The position numbers and the translations under genes are program-made. A DNA stretch of 64,000 bases from JAGVSR01 sp033765145. GTDB taxonomy: Bacteria; Pseudomonadota; Alphaproteobacteria; Rhizobiales; Hyphomicrobiaceae. The stretch spans positions 62,001-126,000 of the forward strand of contig JANRIH010000032.1 of NCBI GenBank assembly GCA_033765145.1. The letters are read 5' to 3'. This document shows, in pieces, positions 51,006 through 58,258 of the stretch. Numbering within the stretch: position 1 is the first letter of the stretch; each line of letters opens with the position of its first letter. Under the pieces are notes generated by a model that saw nothing but the letters and a program-made list of their open reading frames with translations, was not told the DNA's origin and did no database searches.

Positions 51006-51803
51006 ATGACAAAGTTGATCGCCTCCATCCTCGCGCTCGCCACGATCGCATCATCTGTGTCTGGCGTTGCGGCGCAGGACCCCTTCCAGAGCCTCGACAT
51101 GTCCTCGCCCGCGTTCACGGCCGCGGAAATGACGCGCGCGGAAGTCGAAGCGGTCCTCGCTGCCGCCTCGCCCGCCGCACCGGCTGATTTCTCGGGCAAG
51201 AGCCTCAACGGTCTCGATCTCTCCAACATCGACTTCAAGGGCGCCGATATGAAGACGGCGCGCTTGAACAAGACAAAGCTCGCCGGCGCCAACTTCGAAG
51301 GTGCGAACCTCGATGCCGTCTGGGCGCTCGAAGCCGACTTCCACGGGGTCAATTTCAGGGGCGCGAGCCTCATCGGGGCACAGTTCATCAAGTCGAAATT
51401 CGATCACGCCGATTTCTCCGGCGCGAAAGTCAAATCGAACTTCTCGCAGGCGAGCCTCGCCGACGCGCGCTTCGATCACGCCGATCTTTCACCCGGCCGC
51501 AAGAACCAGCGGGCCATCGTCAAGAAAGGCTTCGAAGGCGCGAACCTCGCACGCGCGAGCTTCAGGGGCGCGAACATGGTCGAGTCGGATCTGATGTTCG
51601 CCGATCTGACCGATGCGGACCTCAAAGATGCCGTGCTGGCCGGAGCCGATCTCTCGGGAGCCGTTCTGCAGGGTGCCGATGTGTCGGGCGCCGATTTCAA
51701 CGGTGCGGATGTCGACAGCGCGAAACTGGCCGGCATGAAGAACGTCGATAGGGCGAAATCTTTCGACACCGTCCGCAATCTCGACAGAGCCTACCGAAAC
51801 TGA
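51006..51803 (+). CDS. Exported pentapeptide-repeat protein (second of a pair)
   Basis: A 265-residue paralogue of the preceding gene with the same design: signal peptide (about 1-24, GVAAQD), helical FTAAEMTRAEVEAVLAAASP, a pentapeptide helix, an interruption SPGRKNQRAIVKKGF at the same place, and the C-terminal cap MKNVDRAKSFDTVRNLDRAYRN. The cores are diverged but the cap and the K-N-Q interruption are conserved, which suggests functional surfaces. The two genes probably arose by tandem duplication (122 bases apart). They lie upstream of a thioredoxin and a CcdA-like gene. Function unknown. Confidence 0.88.
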   Translation: MTKLIASILALATIASSVSGVAAQDPFQSLDMSSPAFTAAEMTRAEVEAVLAAASPAAPADFSGKSLNGLDLSNIDFKGADMKTARLNKTKLAGANFEGANLDAVWALEADFHGVNFRGASLIGAQFIKSKFDHADFSGAKVKSNFSQASLADARFDHADLSPGRKNQRAIVKKGFEGANLARASFRGANMVESDLMFADLTDADLKDAVLAGADLSGAVLQGADVSGADFNGADVDSAKLAGMKNVDRAKSFDTVRNLDRAYRN

Positions 51804-51914
51804 CGGCGCGCCCGATCGTAAAGAATCCCATGGGCACGTGCGCCACGCTTCGGCGAGCGGCTGAAACGACCGGCGACTGGCCGACTATCGGACATATATG
51901 CAAGGAGACGACGC

Positions 51915-52298
51915 ATGCTGAAATCCATCGTGACGGCACTGGCTGTTCTTGCTTTCTCGACCGGAATGGCGCTCGCGTCCGAGTTCACGAAGTTCGATCC
52001 AGCCACGTTCGCCGAGGCGCAGAAATCCGGCAAGTCGATCGTGATCCACGTTCACGCCGATTGGTGCCCGACCTGCAAGGCGCAGGTGGGCCCCTTGAAG
52101 ACGCTCGCCGCGAGCCCCGACTTCAAGAATGTCGTCGCGATGACGATCGACTATGACGGCCAGGCCGAGGCGCGAAAGATGCTGAACATCACGAAACAGT
52201 CGACCATCATCGCCTTCAAGGGTTCGACTGAGACGGCGCGGGCGACGGGCGTAACCAACGCCGAAGCGATCGAAAAGCTCGCGCGTTCGGCCCTCTGA
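51915..52298 (+). CDS. Periplasmic thioredoxin-fold protein
   Basis: A 127-residue protein with a signal peptide (about 1-22, ALASE) and a thioredoxin fold carrying the active site HADWCPTCKAQ (C51, C54). The cis-Pro of ordinary thioredoxins is not obvious in the region ITKQSTIIAFKG. It would reduce or oxidise disulfides in the periplasm. AAGGAGACGACGC precedes the ATG. It is 13 bases upstream of the CcdA-like gene, which most likely supplies its electrons, so the two form a functional pair. Confidence 0.88.
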   Translation: MLKSIVTALAVLAFSTGMALASEFTKFDPATFAEAQKSGKSIVIHVHADWCPTCKAQVGPLKTLAASPDFKNVVAMTIDYDGQAEARKMLNITKQSTIIAFKGSTETARATGVTNAEAIEKLARSAL

Positions 52299-52310
52299 CG
52301 GAGTGGCGTC

Positions 52311-53033
52311 GTGGACGGAGCCACCATCGCGCTCGCATTTCTTGCCGGCGTCCTCTCGATTCTATCTCCGTGCGTTCTGCCGCTCGTGCCGATCGTCCTG
52401 GCGACCGCGGCCGCCGAACATCGCTCAGGTCCGGTGGCCTTGGCCGCGGGATTGGCGGTTTCGTTTACGGCCATCGGCCTCTTCGTCGCGACGATCGGCT
52501 ACGCGATCGGCCTCGATGGGGACCTGTTCCGTCTGCTCGGCGCGCTATTGCTCGGCGGATTGGGCCTCTTGCTTCTGCTGCCGGCCGCTCAGGCGCAACT
52601 TGCGGCTGCCGGAGGACCGGCGGGGAATTGGATCGAAAGCCGGCTCGGACGCTTCTCCACGTCCGGTCTGATCGGTCAGGCGATGCTCGGCGTCCTGCTC
52701 GGCGCGGTCTGGGCCCCGTGTGTCGGCCCGACGCTCGGCGCGGCCTCGGTCCTGGCGGCCCGGGGGGAGAACCTCGGCTCGGTCGCGCTGACGATGGCGA
52801 CGTTTGGCATCGGCGCGGCGCTGCCGCTCCTGGCACTGGGCCTCATCTCGCGCGATGTCATGATGCGCTGGCGCGGCCGGCTTCTCGGCATCGGACGAGG
52901 TGCGAAAGCCGGCCTCGGATTGCTCCTCCTCGCCGCCGCAATCATGGTGGCATCAGGCCTCGACAAGCGCGTGGAAGCGGCCCTCGTCGAGATATCTCCA
53001 GCCTGGCTGACCGACTTGACGACACGCTATTGA
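52311..53033 (+). CDS. CcdA-like thiol-disulfide transporter
   Basis: A 240-residue membrane protein of the CcdA/DsbD family with about six membrane spans. The two redox cysteines lie in LSPCVLPLVP (C21) and WAPCVGPTLG (C137), the expected symmetric positions. It moves reducing equivalents from cytosolic thioredoxin to periplasmic partners. It starts at GTG with GGAG seven bases before it. The adjacent thioredoxin gene is the likely acceptor; cytochrome c maturation genes are not nearby, so the role may be specific to this cluster. Convergent with the histidine kinase gene. Confidence 0.9.
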   Translation: MDGATIALAFLAGVLSILSPCVLPLVPIVLATAAAEHRSGPVALAAGLAVSFTAIGLFVATIGYAIGLDGDLFRLLGALLLGGLGLLLLLPAAQAQLAAAGGPAGNWIESRLGRFSTSGLIGQAMLGVLLGAVWAPCVGPTLGAASVLAARGENLGSVALTMATFGIGAALPLLALGLISRDVMMRWRGRLLGIGRGAKAGLGLLLLAAAIMVASGLDKRVEAALVEISPAWLTDLTTRY

Positions 53034-53052
53034 GCGGAACGGCAGCGCCCCG

Positions 53053-54489
53053 TCAGAGCGGGACGGAGATGATGGCGCGAAGCCCGCCCATCGAGCTTTC
53101 GCCGAGGGTCACGTTGCCGCCGTGGCTCTTGGCGATGTCCCGCGCGATGGCGAGGCCGAGACCGGAATTCCCCGAATCCTGGTTGCGCGCCTTGTCGATC
53201 CGGTAGAACGGCCGGAACACGTTTTCCCGTTCCTCGACCGGAATGCCCGGCCCATTGTCGTCGACCTCGACGCGCAGCCACTGGCCCTCGGTCGCGGCGC
53301 GGATGACGATCCTGTCGCCGTACCTGACCGCGTTCGAGACGAGGTTTGTGACCGCCCGCTTGAACGCGTTGCGCTTCAGAGGCAGAACGAGGTCCTTCTT
53401 GCTGCGCCGTAGCTTGAGTTCGATTGGCGTGCCATAGGCCTGGCTTTCTTCGTACACTTCTTCGAGAAGCTCGCGCAGGTTTGTCGGGATAGCCACTTCG
53501 CCGCCGTCCCCGCGCGCGAACGCGAGATAGTCCTCAAGCATATGCTGCATCTCATTGACGTCCGAGCGCAGCGAGCGGACCTCCGGCCCGTCATCGAGAA
53601 ATGCAAGCTCGAGCTTGAAGCGCGTCAGGATCGTTCGGAGATCATGACTGACCCCCGCGAGCATCGTTGTCCGCTGTTCCACGTGCTGTGTGATGCGATC
53701 GCGCATCTCGATGAATGATTGCGAGGCTTGACGCACCTCGCGTGCGCCCCGCGGCTTGAATTCTTCGGGAAACGGACGCCCCTTGCCGAACGCGTCGGCC
53801 GCTTCGGCTAACCGCAAAATCGGACGGATCTGGTTGCGCAGGAAGAGGATCGCGACCGAGAGCAGGATGACGGATGTCCCGATCATCCAGAGCAGGAAGA
53901 TGTGCGAGTTCGATGCGTAGGTCTGGCTGCGCGTCGCGATGAAACGCAGAATGGCGCTGTCGTGCTTCACACGGATTTCAACGAGCTTCGAGGCGCCCAC
54001 GGTATCGACCCAGAATGGCCGCTTCACGTGCTTCGAGATTTCGCGCGAGAGCGCGCGGTCGAGAAGATCGAAGAACGGTTTCGGTCCCGGTGCTGGAAGG
54101 TCGCCGGCGGGCAGAACCTGCATCGAGAGATTGAGTTTGTTGCGGCTGAGTTCGATCAAACGCGAGACGGCCGTCACGTCCCTGTTCGCATCATAGATCT
54201 CGATCACGGCCGCGATATCGCGCGCCGTCGCCTCCGAAAGGCGCCGCGTGACGGCCTGCCAGTGTCGCTCCATGAACACGAACGCGATAACGCCCTCGAG
54301 CACGACGATCGGCGTAATGATGATGATGAGGGCCCGGGCGTAGAGCCCCTTCGGCAGGATGTCGGCGATCCAGGTGAGGACCGACATATGCGTCTTCTTG
54401 AGCCACGCCATGATGGCTTCGAGCCGCTGCGGCTCCGGTTTCGGCGGGATGCTGTAACCGGCAACCATCGGGCACAAGTCCGGGAACAC
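53053..54489 (-). CDS. Membrane sensor histidine kinase (EnvZ-like)
   Basis: A 478-residue two-component kinase. Two membrane spans (about 50-73 and 196-217) flank a ~120-residue periplasmic sensor region. HAMP (about 218-270), the H box GVSHDLRTILTR (H282; the usual Pro is Ile) and the ATP domain with NLVSNAVRYG, DDNGPGIP and GLGLAIARDIAKSHGG follow. The predicted start is GTG 54489, with weak ribosome-site support; internal ATGs at 54468, 54411 or 54387 are alternatives. It lies 15 bases after the response regulator gene and forms an operon with it. The sensed signal is unknown. Confidence 0.92.
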   Translation of the reverse strand: MFPDLCPMVAGYSIPPKPEPQRLEAIMAWLKKTHMSVLTWIADILPKGLYARALIIIITPIVVLEGVIAFVFMERHWQAVTRRLSEATARDIAAVIEIYDANRDVTAVSRLIELSRNKLNLSMQVLPAGDLPAPGPKPFFDLLDRALSREISKHVKRPFWVDTVGASKLVEIRVKHDSAILRFIATRSQTYASNSHIFLLWMIGTSVILLSVAILFLRNQIRPILRLAEAADAFGKGRPFPEEFKPRGAREVRQASQSFIEMRDRITQHVEQRTTMLAGVSHDLRTILTRFKLELAFLDDGPEVRSLRSDVNEMQHMLEDYLAFARGDGGEVAIPTNLRELLEEVYEESQAYGTPIELKLRRSKKDLVLPLKRNAFKRAVTNLVSNAVRYGDRIVIRAATEGQWLRVEVDDNGPGIPVEERENVFRPFYRIDKARNQDSGNSGLGLAIARDIAKSHGGNVTLGESSMGGLRAIISVPL

Positions 54490-54504
54490 TATGAGGGGCG
54501 TCGC

Positions 54505-55218
54505 TCAGTCGGTGCAGAGGATGTAGCCCTTCCCACGCACCGTTTGCAAATAGACCGGGTTCGAAGGGTCGCTCTCGATCTTGCGGCGCAGACGGTTAAC
54601 CTGCACGTCGATCGCCCGGTCCGAACCCGTGCTGTCGTCGCTGTAAAGCTCGTGCCGCGCGATCGGCAATCCCCTCCGTGTCGCAAGCTGACGCATGAGA
54701 TCGCGCTCGCGCTCGGTGAGCTTGATGATCTCGTCGTCCCGCTTCAGCTCTCCGCGTGAAATGTGGAATACGTAAGGACCCATGCGCACTTCGTCGGTCG
54801 GGGAGGACGCCGCCGGCTGTCCGCGGCGAAGCAGGTTCTTGAGTCTCAGGAGAAGCTCGCGCGGCTCAAACGGCTTCGTCACGTAGTCGTCAACGATCTC
54901 AAGGCCCTCGATTCGGTGCTCGGTCTCCGCGCGTGCGGTGAGAAGACACACGGGCACGGACGAGATGGATTTGAGGTCCCTGGCGAGCGAAAGACCACTT
55001 TCGCCGGGCATCATGACGTCGAGCAGCACGAGATCGAACGAGAGGCCGCGCATCGCCTTCCGAGCGTTCTCCGCGTCCGCTGCCGTCGTGACTCGAAACC
55101 CGTGCTCGAACAGATATCGTGCGAGAAGATCGCGGATCTTCTGATCGTCGTCGACCACGAGAACGTGGGGCGCGTCGTCGGGCAACGGGTCCTTGGCATT
55201 CGACACGGCAACAGTCAT
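54505..55218 (-). CDS. OmpR-family response regulator
   Basis: A 237-residue DNA-binding response regulator. The receiver domain has the acidic pocket VVDDD, the phosphorylated D67 in LLDVMMPG, T94 region LLTA and K115 in TKPFEP. The winged-helix domain (about 140-235) has ELKRDDEIIKLTERERDLMRQL and RAIDVQVNRLRRKIE with the terminal RGKGYILC. In the usual GLExGADDY segment one residue is missing (GLEIVDDY), perhaps a codon deletion. AAGGAA precedes the ATG. It is 57 bases downstream of the MarR gene and 15 bases upstream of its kinase. Confidence 0.93.
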   Translation of the reverse strand: MTVAVSNAKDPLPDDAPHVLVVDDDQKIRDLLARYLFEHGFRVTTAADAENARKAMRGLSFDLVLLDVMMPGESGLSLARDLKSISSVPVCLLTARAETEHRIEGLEIVDDYVTKPFEPRELLLRLKNLLRRGQPAASSPTDEVRMGPYVFHISRGELKRDDEIIKLTERERDLMRQLATRRGLPIARHELYSDDSTGSDRAIDVQVNRLRRKIESDPSNPVYLQTVRGKGYILCTD

Positions 55219-55275
55219 TCCGCGTTCCTTTTGGGCGGGCCTCCGGCGTGACGGACGAGCGGACGCCGATCGGTT

Positions 55276-55929
55276 TCAGGTCTCGATCTGGCTGTCGTCG
55301 CCGGGCAGCGCCCGGGCCTCGGCCGCGATCATCGCGATAAGGAACCGATGCGTGATGTCCTCCGCTCCCTGTCCCGCCGCGGCGAGGGCCTCGCCGATCC
55401 GCTTGACCTGAAGCGCCATGAGCTTCTGCGCGAGCCGGGCGCCCTTGGATGTTGCATACAGCCGTCGCTCGCGCAGATCGTCCGGGCCCGGTCGCTGGGC
55501 GATGAAGCCCTTGTCTCTGAGTTCCTTCAGAACCCGCGCGAGGCTTTGCTTCGTGATTTGCAGAATGTCCAGGAGTTCGGCGACTTTGAGGCCTGGATTG
55601 CGATGCACGAAATGAAGCACGCGGTGATGCGCGCGACCGAACCTGTAGCGCGCGAGAATGGCGTCGGGGTCGCTCGTGAAGTTTCGATAAGCAAAATAGA
55701 GGAGTTCGGCGAACGCTACGAGATCGCCTTGCTTTCGAGGGGCCTGGCCATGAGGATCCTGGTCTAGCGGCCCGGCAGCGCGCGGGTCGGTCTCGGAGAC
55801 GAGCCCGGCCGGACGGTGGTCATCGTCGTCGGATGGCGTGCGTTGCGCCGCCGCTTCCTCACCCTCCTGGGGCGGCGGGACGGCGTTCTCGGCCGTCGAG
55901 TCAGCGGGCACGGAAGTTATGTCAGTCAT
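55276..55929 (-). CDS. MarR-family transcriptional regulator
   Basis: A 217-residue regulator with an unusually long, acidic and Pro-rich N-terminal extension (~75 residues), then a MarR core: LLYFAYRNFTSDPDAILARY, FGRAHHRVLHFVHRNPGLKVAELLDILQITKQSLARVLKEL and the wing KGFIAQRPGPDDLRERRLYATSKGARLAQKL, quoted only in parts. MarR dimers bind palindromes and respond to small ligands or oxidants. The start at 55929 lies inside an 8-bp inverted repeat that could be its own operator. The downstream two-component genes are on the same strand and may be in the same operon. Confidence 0.9.
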   Translation of the reverse strand: MTDITSVPADSTAENAVPPPQEGEEAAAQRTPSDDDDHRPAGLVSETDPRAAGPLDQDPHGQAPRKQGDLVAFAELLYFAYRNFTSDPDAILARYRFGRAHHRVLHFVHRNPGLKVAELLDILQITKQSLARVLKELRDKGFIAQRPGPDDLRERRLYATSKGARLAQKLMALQVKRIGEALAAAGQGAEDITHRFLIAMIAAEARALPGDDSQIET

Positions 55930-55939
55930 GTTGACATAA
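55917..55939. promoter_or_regulatory. Candidate MarR operator palindrome over the marR start
   Basis: TTATGTCA (55917-55924) and TGACATAA (55932-55939) are perfectly inverted with a 7-base spacer. The marR ATG (55927-55929 on the minus strand) lies in the spacer. MarR-type operators are commonly imperfect palindromes of about 20 bp with such half-sites, so autoregulation is plausible. Confidence 0.55.
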
Positions 55940-56236
55940 TTGGCGCTGCTCGGTAAGCGTTGCAAGACATTTCGCGGGTCTGCGGCTGGGCGTAAGCGCG
56001 TCCCGTCTTAGCCCCCGGTTTTCCCCGGAAACGGGCTTCGAAACCGGCACGCGCGGGACGAGGATCGGCGCTCGTCGCGGTTCGGTGATGGTACCGAGTG
56101 AGGTCCGTCGACGCGGTCCGCGCCCGCAAGATCGAACGCGAGATCGAACACCGGAGCGGCTGCCGGAAAGGGCCGCCGCTATATCGCTGCGCCCGTCTGG
56201 CGCGCTTCGCAAGACCGACTGGAGGTACGTTCAGGC

Positions 56237-57136
56237 ATGGCCGCGCTCGCCCCCCCCTATCACGACCGCGACGGGTTCATCTGGTTTGACGGCCAGCTCG
56301 TGCCCTGGCGCGAGGCCAACGTCCATATCCTGACGCATGCGCTCCACTATGCGAGTGCCGTATTCGAGGGCGAGCGTTCGTATGGTGGCGAGATCTTCAA
56401 GCTCCGCGAGCACACCGAGCGGCTGATTGCATCGGGCCGCATGCTGGACTTCGAAATCCCCTTCAGCGCCGACGAGATTGACGCGGCCTGCGTCGCGACA
56501 CTGCGCGCCAACAATCTGACGGATGGATACATCCGACCGATCGCCTGGCGCGGCAGCGAGCAGATGGGCGTCTCGGCCCAGATGAGCAAGATTCATCTGG
56601 CCGTCGCTGCCTGGAACTGGGGCTCCTACTTCGACATGGCCGAGCGGTTGCGCGGCATTCGCGTCGCACGCGCCGTCTATCGCCGTCCCGATCCGGCGAC
56701 AATCCCGTCGAAGGCCAAGGCGACGGGTCTTTACATGATCTGCACCATCGAGAAACACCGCGCGGAACGCGCCGGCTACGCCGACGCCCTGATGCTCGAC
56801 TGGCGCGGACACGTTGCTGAATGCACTGGCGCCAACGTGTTCTTCGTGAAGGACGGCAAGATTCACACGCCCGCGCCGGATTGCTTCCTCGACGGCATCA
56901 CGCGCCGCACGGTCATCGACCTCGCCCGCCGCCGCGGCATCGAAGTGATCGAACGCACGATCATGCCCGAGGAATTGTCCACGTTCTCGGAATGCTTCAT
57001 CACCGGCACCGCGGCCGAGGTGACGCCGGTGCGCGAGATCGGCGAGGTGAACTTCCAGCCGGGCCAAATTTGCGCGGCCCTTCTCGACGACTATATGGCC
57101 GAGGTGGCGCCCAAGACCCGCGCGGCCGCCGAATAG
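56237..57136 (+). CDS. ilvE: Branched-chain amino acid aminotransferase
   Basis: A 299-residue class IV PLP aminotransferase that makes valine, leucine and isoleucine from their 2-oxo acids. The segments HALHYASAVFEGERSYGGEIF, IPSKAKATGLYMICTIEKH (with the catalytic-type Lys) and ECFITGTAAEVTPVREIG are characteristic. Length fits. In rhizobia this gene commonly faces a MarR gene, and the spacing of about 300 bases holds their regulatory region. Confidence 0.92.
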   Translation: MAALAPPYHDRDGFIWFDGQLVPWREANVHILTHALHYASAVFEGERSYGGEIFKLREHTERLIASGRMLDFEIPFSADEIDAACVATLRANNLTDGYIRPIAWRGSEQMGVSAQMSKIHLAVAAWNWGSYFDMAERLRGIRVARAVYRRPDPATIPSKAKATGLYMICTIEKHRAERAGYADALMLDWRGHVAECTGANVFFVKDGKIHTPAPDCFLDGITRRTVIDLARRRGIEVIERTIMPEELSTFSECFITGTAAEVTPVREIGEVNFQPGQICAALLDDYMAEVAPKTRAAAE

Positions 57137-57270
57137 CCCGAGCGGCGCGCCGGGGAGTGGCCCGCGCGGCACAGCTGGGCGGGTCCGTTGACGATAGGAC
57201 CGCACAGTGATTGCGCGCTGCATGCGCCGGCAGGATGATGCCATTCCGAAAACGGGATGGAACAGCCGCC

Positions 57271-57534
57271 ATGCGCCGTGAAGCAACCGTCTTCGCCGTG
57301 ATACTCGCCGCCGCGTCGCTGCTTGCCGCCTGGCCGGCGTCCGCCCAGACGCCTCCCGGTGATGCGCAACGCCACTGCCAGACACTGACAACCTGCAATT
57401 TCACGCGCTCTGGCGTCTACCGGGGCTGCGTATCGTCCTACAGTTGCCGCCGGTGCGCGCCCGTCGCCTCGGCGTGCCGGATCGCCGGCTCACGTGGAAC
57501 GTGCCAGAAATTGCGCTGCAGTTGGGGTGGTTAG
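57271..57534 (+). CDS. Small exported cysteine-rich protein
   Basis: An 87-residue frame: a clear signal peptide (MRREATVFAVILAAASLLAA, cleaved near ASAQT) followed by a 60-residue mature peptide with eight cysteines, spaced as RHC, TTC, RGC, YSC, RRC, SAC, GTC and LRC. Eight cysteines could form four disulfides, giving a compact toxin- or inhibitor-like fold. Eight in 60 residues is high for a chance reading frame in GC-rich DNA. No family recognised. A hairpin follows the stop. Confidence 0.65.
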   Translation: MRREATVFAVILAAASLLAAWPASAQTPPGDAQRHCQTLTTCNFTRSGVYRGCVSSYSCRRCAPVASACRIAGSRGTCQKLRCSWGG

Positions 57535-57542
57535 ATCACGAT

Positions 57543-57569
57543 CGCTTCGGACACTGTCCGTCCGAAGCG
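57543..57569. terminator. Hairpin after the cysteine-rich gene
   Basis: A perfect 10-bp stem (57543-57552 with 57560-57569) with a 7-base loop lies 9 bases after the stop of the cysteine-rich protein gene. No T run follows, so it may be a stabiliser rather than a terminator. Confidence 0.45.
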
Positions 57570-57592
57570 TGAACCGTCGGTCAAAACAAAAA

Positions 57593-57637
57593 GCTAGAGC
57601 GCGTCACAGATTCCGTCAAAAGCTGACGCGGTCTAGC
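57593..57637. repeat. Intergenic inverted repeat of 14-bp arms (REP-like)
   Basis: Arms 57593-57606 and 57624-57637 are complementary at 13 of 14 positions, with a 17-base spacer and CTAG near the outer ends. It resembles the palindromic CTAG-ended repeats seen between rhizobial genes. It lies 24 bases after the preceding hairpin. Confidence 0.55.
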
Positions 57638-57727
57638 GCGTTCGTCGACGGCGCTCGACAGGTTCGGCGCAACTCAGCGCGCATCACGCAAGCCCGCATC
57701 ACGAACGAACAAGGGCCGAAATTGGCG

Positions 57728-57973
57728 TCAGTGCGGGCGAACACAGAGCGCGCAGTAAACGCAGCTCAGAAGACCCGCAATCATGCCGGCGGTCGTGGAG
57801 AGAAGGAACCAGCTTGGCTCATGACCAATCACGCTGACCGCGCCTGCGACAGCGGCGGTCCAGAAAATGGCTGGCACGATTGCGGCGATCAGCAATCCGA
57901 GAATGACGAAGATCCTGCCATGGGAAACCGTGACGGCACCAGCGGTGCCTTTGACGGCTGACGCAGCACTCAT
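57728..57973 (-). CDS. Small two-span membrane protein
   Basis: An 81-residue protein with two hydrophobic helices: IFVILGLLIAAIVPAIFW and an overlapping AVAGAVSVIG region to WFLLSTTAGMIAGLLSCVYC, ending CALCVRPH. GGGAG lies about 10 bases before the ATG at 57973. It stands alone between the cysteine-rich protein gene and the oxidoreductase gene. No family recognised; its hydrophobicity and ribosome site make it a plausible gene. Confidence 0.55.
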   Translation of the reverse strand: MSAASAVKGTAGAVTVSHGRIFVILGLLIAAIVPAIFWTAAVAGAVSVIGHEPSWFLLSTTAGMIAGLLSCVYCALCVRPH

Positions 57974-58258
57974 CGTTACGCAACTCCCTCGCCGTACCGT
58001 GCGACCTACACCCCGACAACGTTGCCGCCGATACGTTTATTTTACGCTAACCTGAAAAGTTTGACCGAGATCGCCGCGATTTCAATCAGATTTTCAATGT
58101 TTCCACGTTGTGCCCGAAACATGAGGCGCGAATGACGCAGGGCATATTGCGGCGCACAATGGAGGGCAAATTAGAGAAGTTCGAAAATTCAATGTGTTTC
58201 ACTTTCAAATTCACGCGAACCTGGTTACGCCGCTCGCGTCAGCGAATTGGATAACGCA

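Noticed and set aside
50190..51778. Minus-strand frames with regular serine/alanine/proline-rich repeats opposite the pentapeptide genes
   Set aside because: They mirror the codon periodicity of the pentapeptide repeats on the plus strand.
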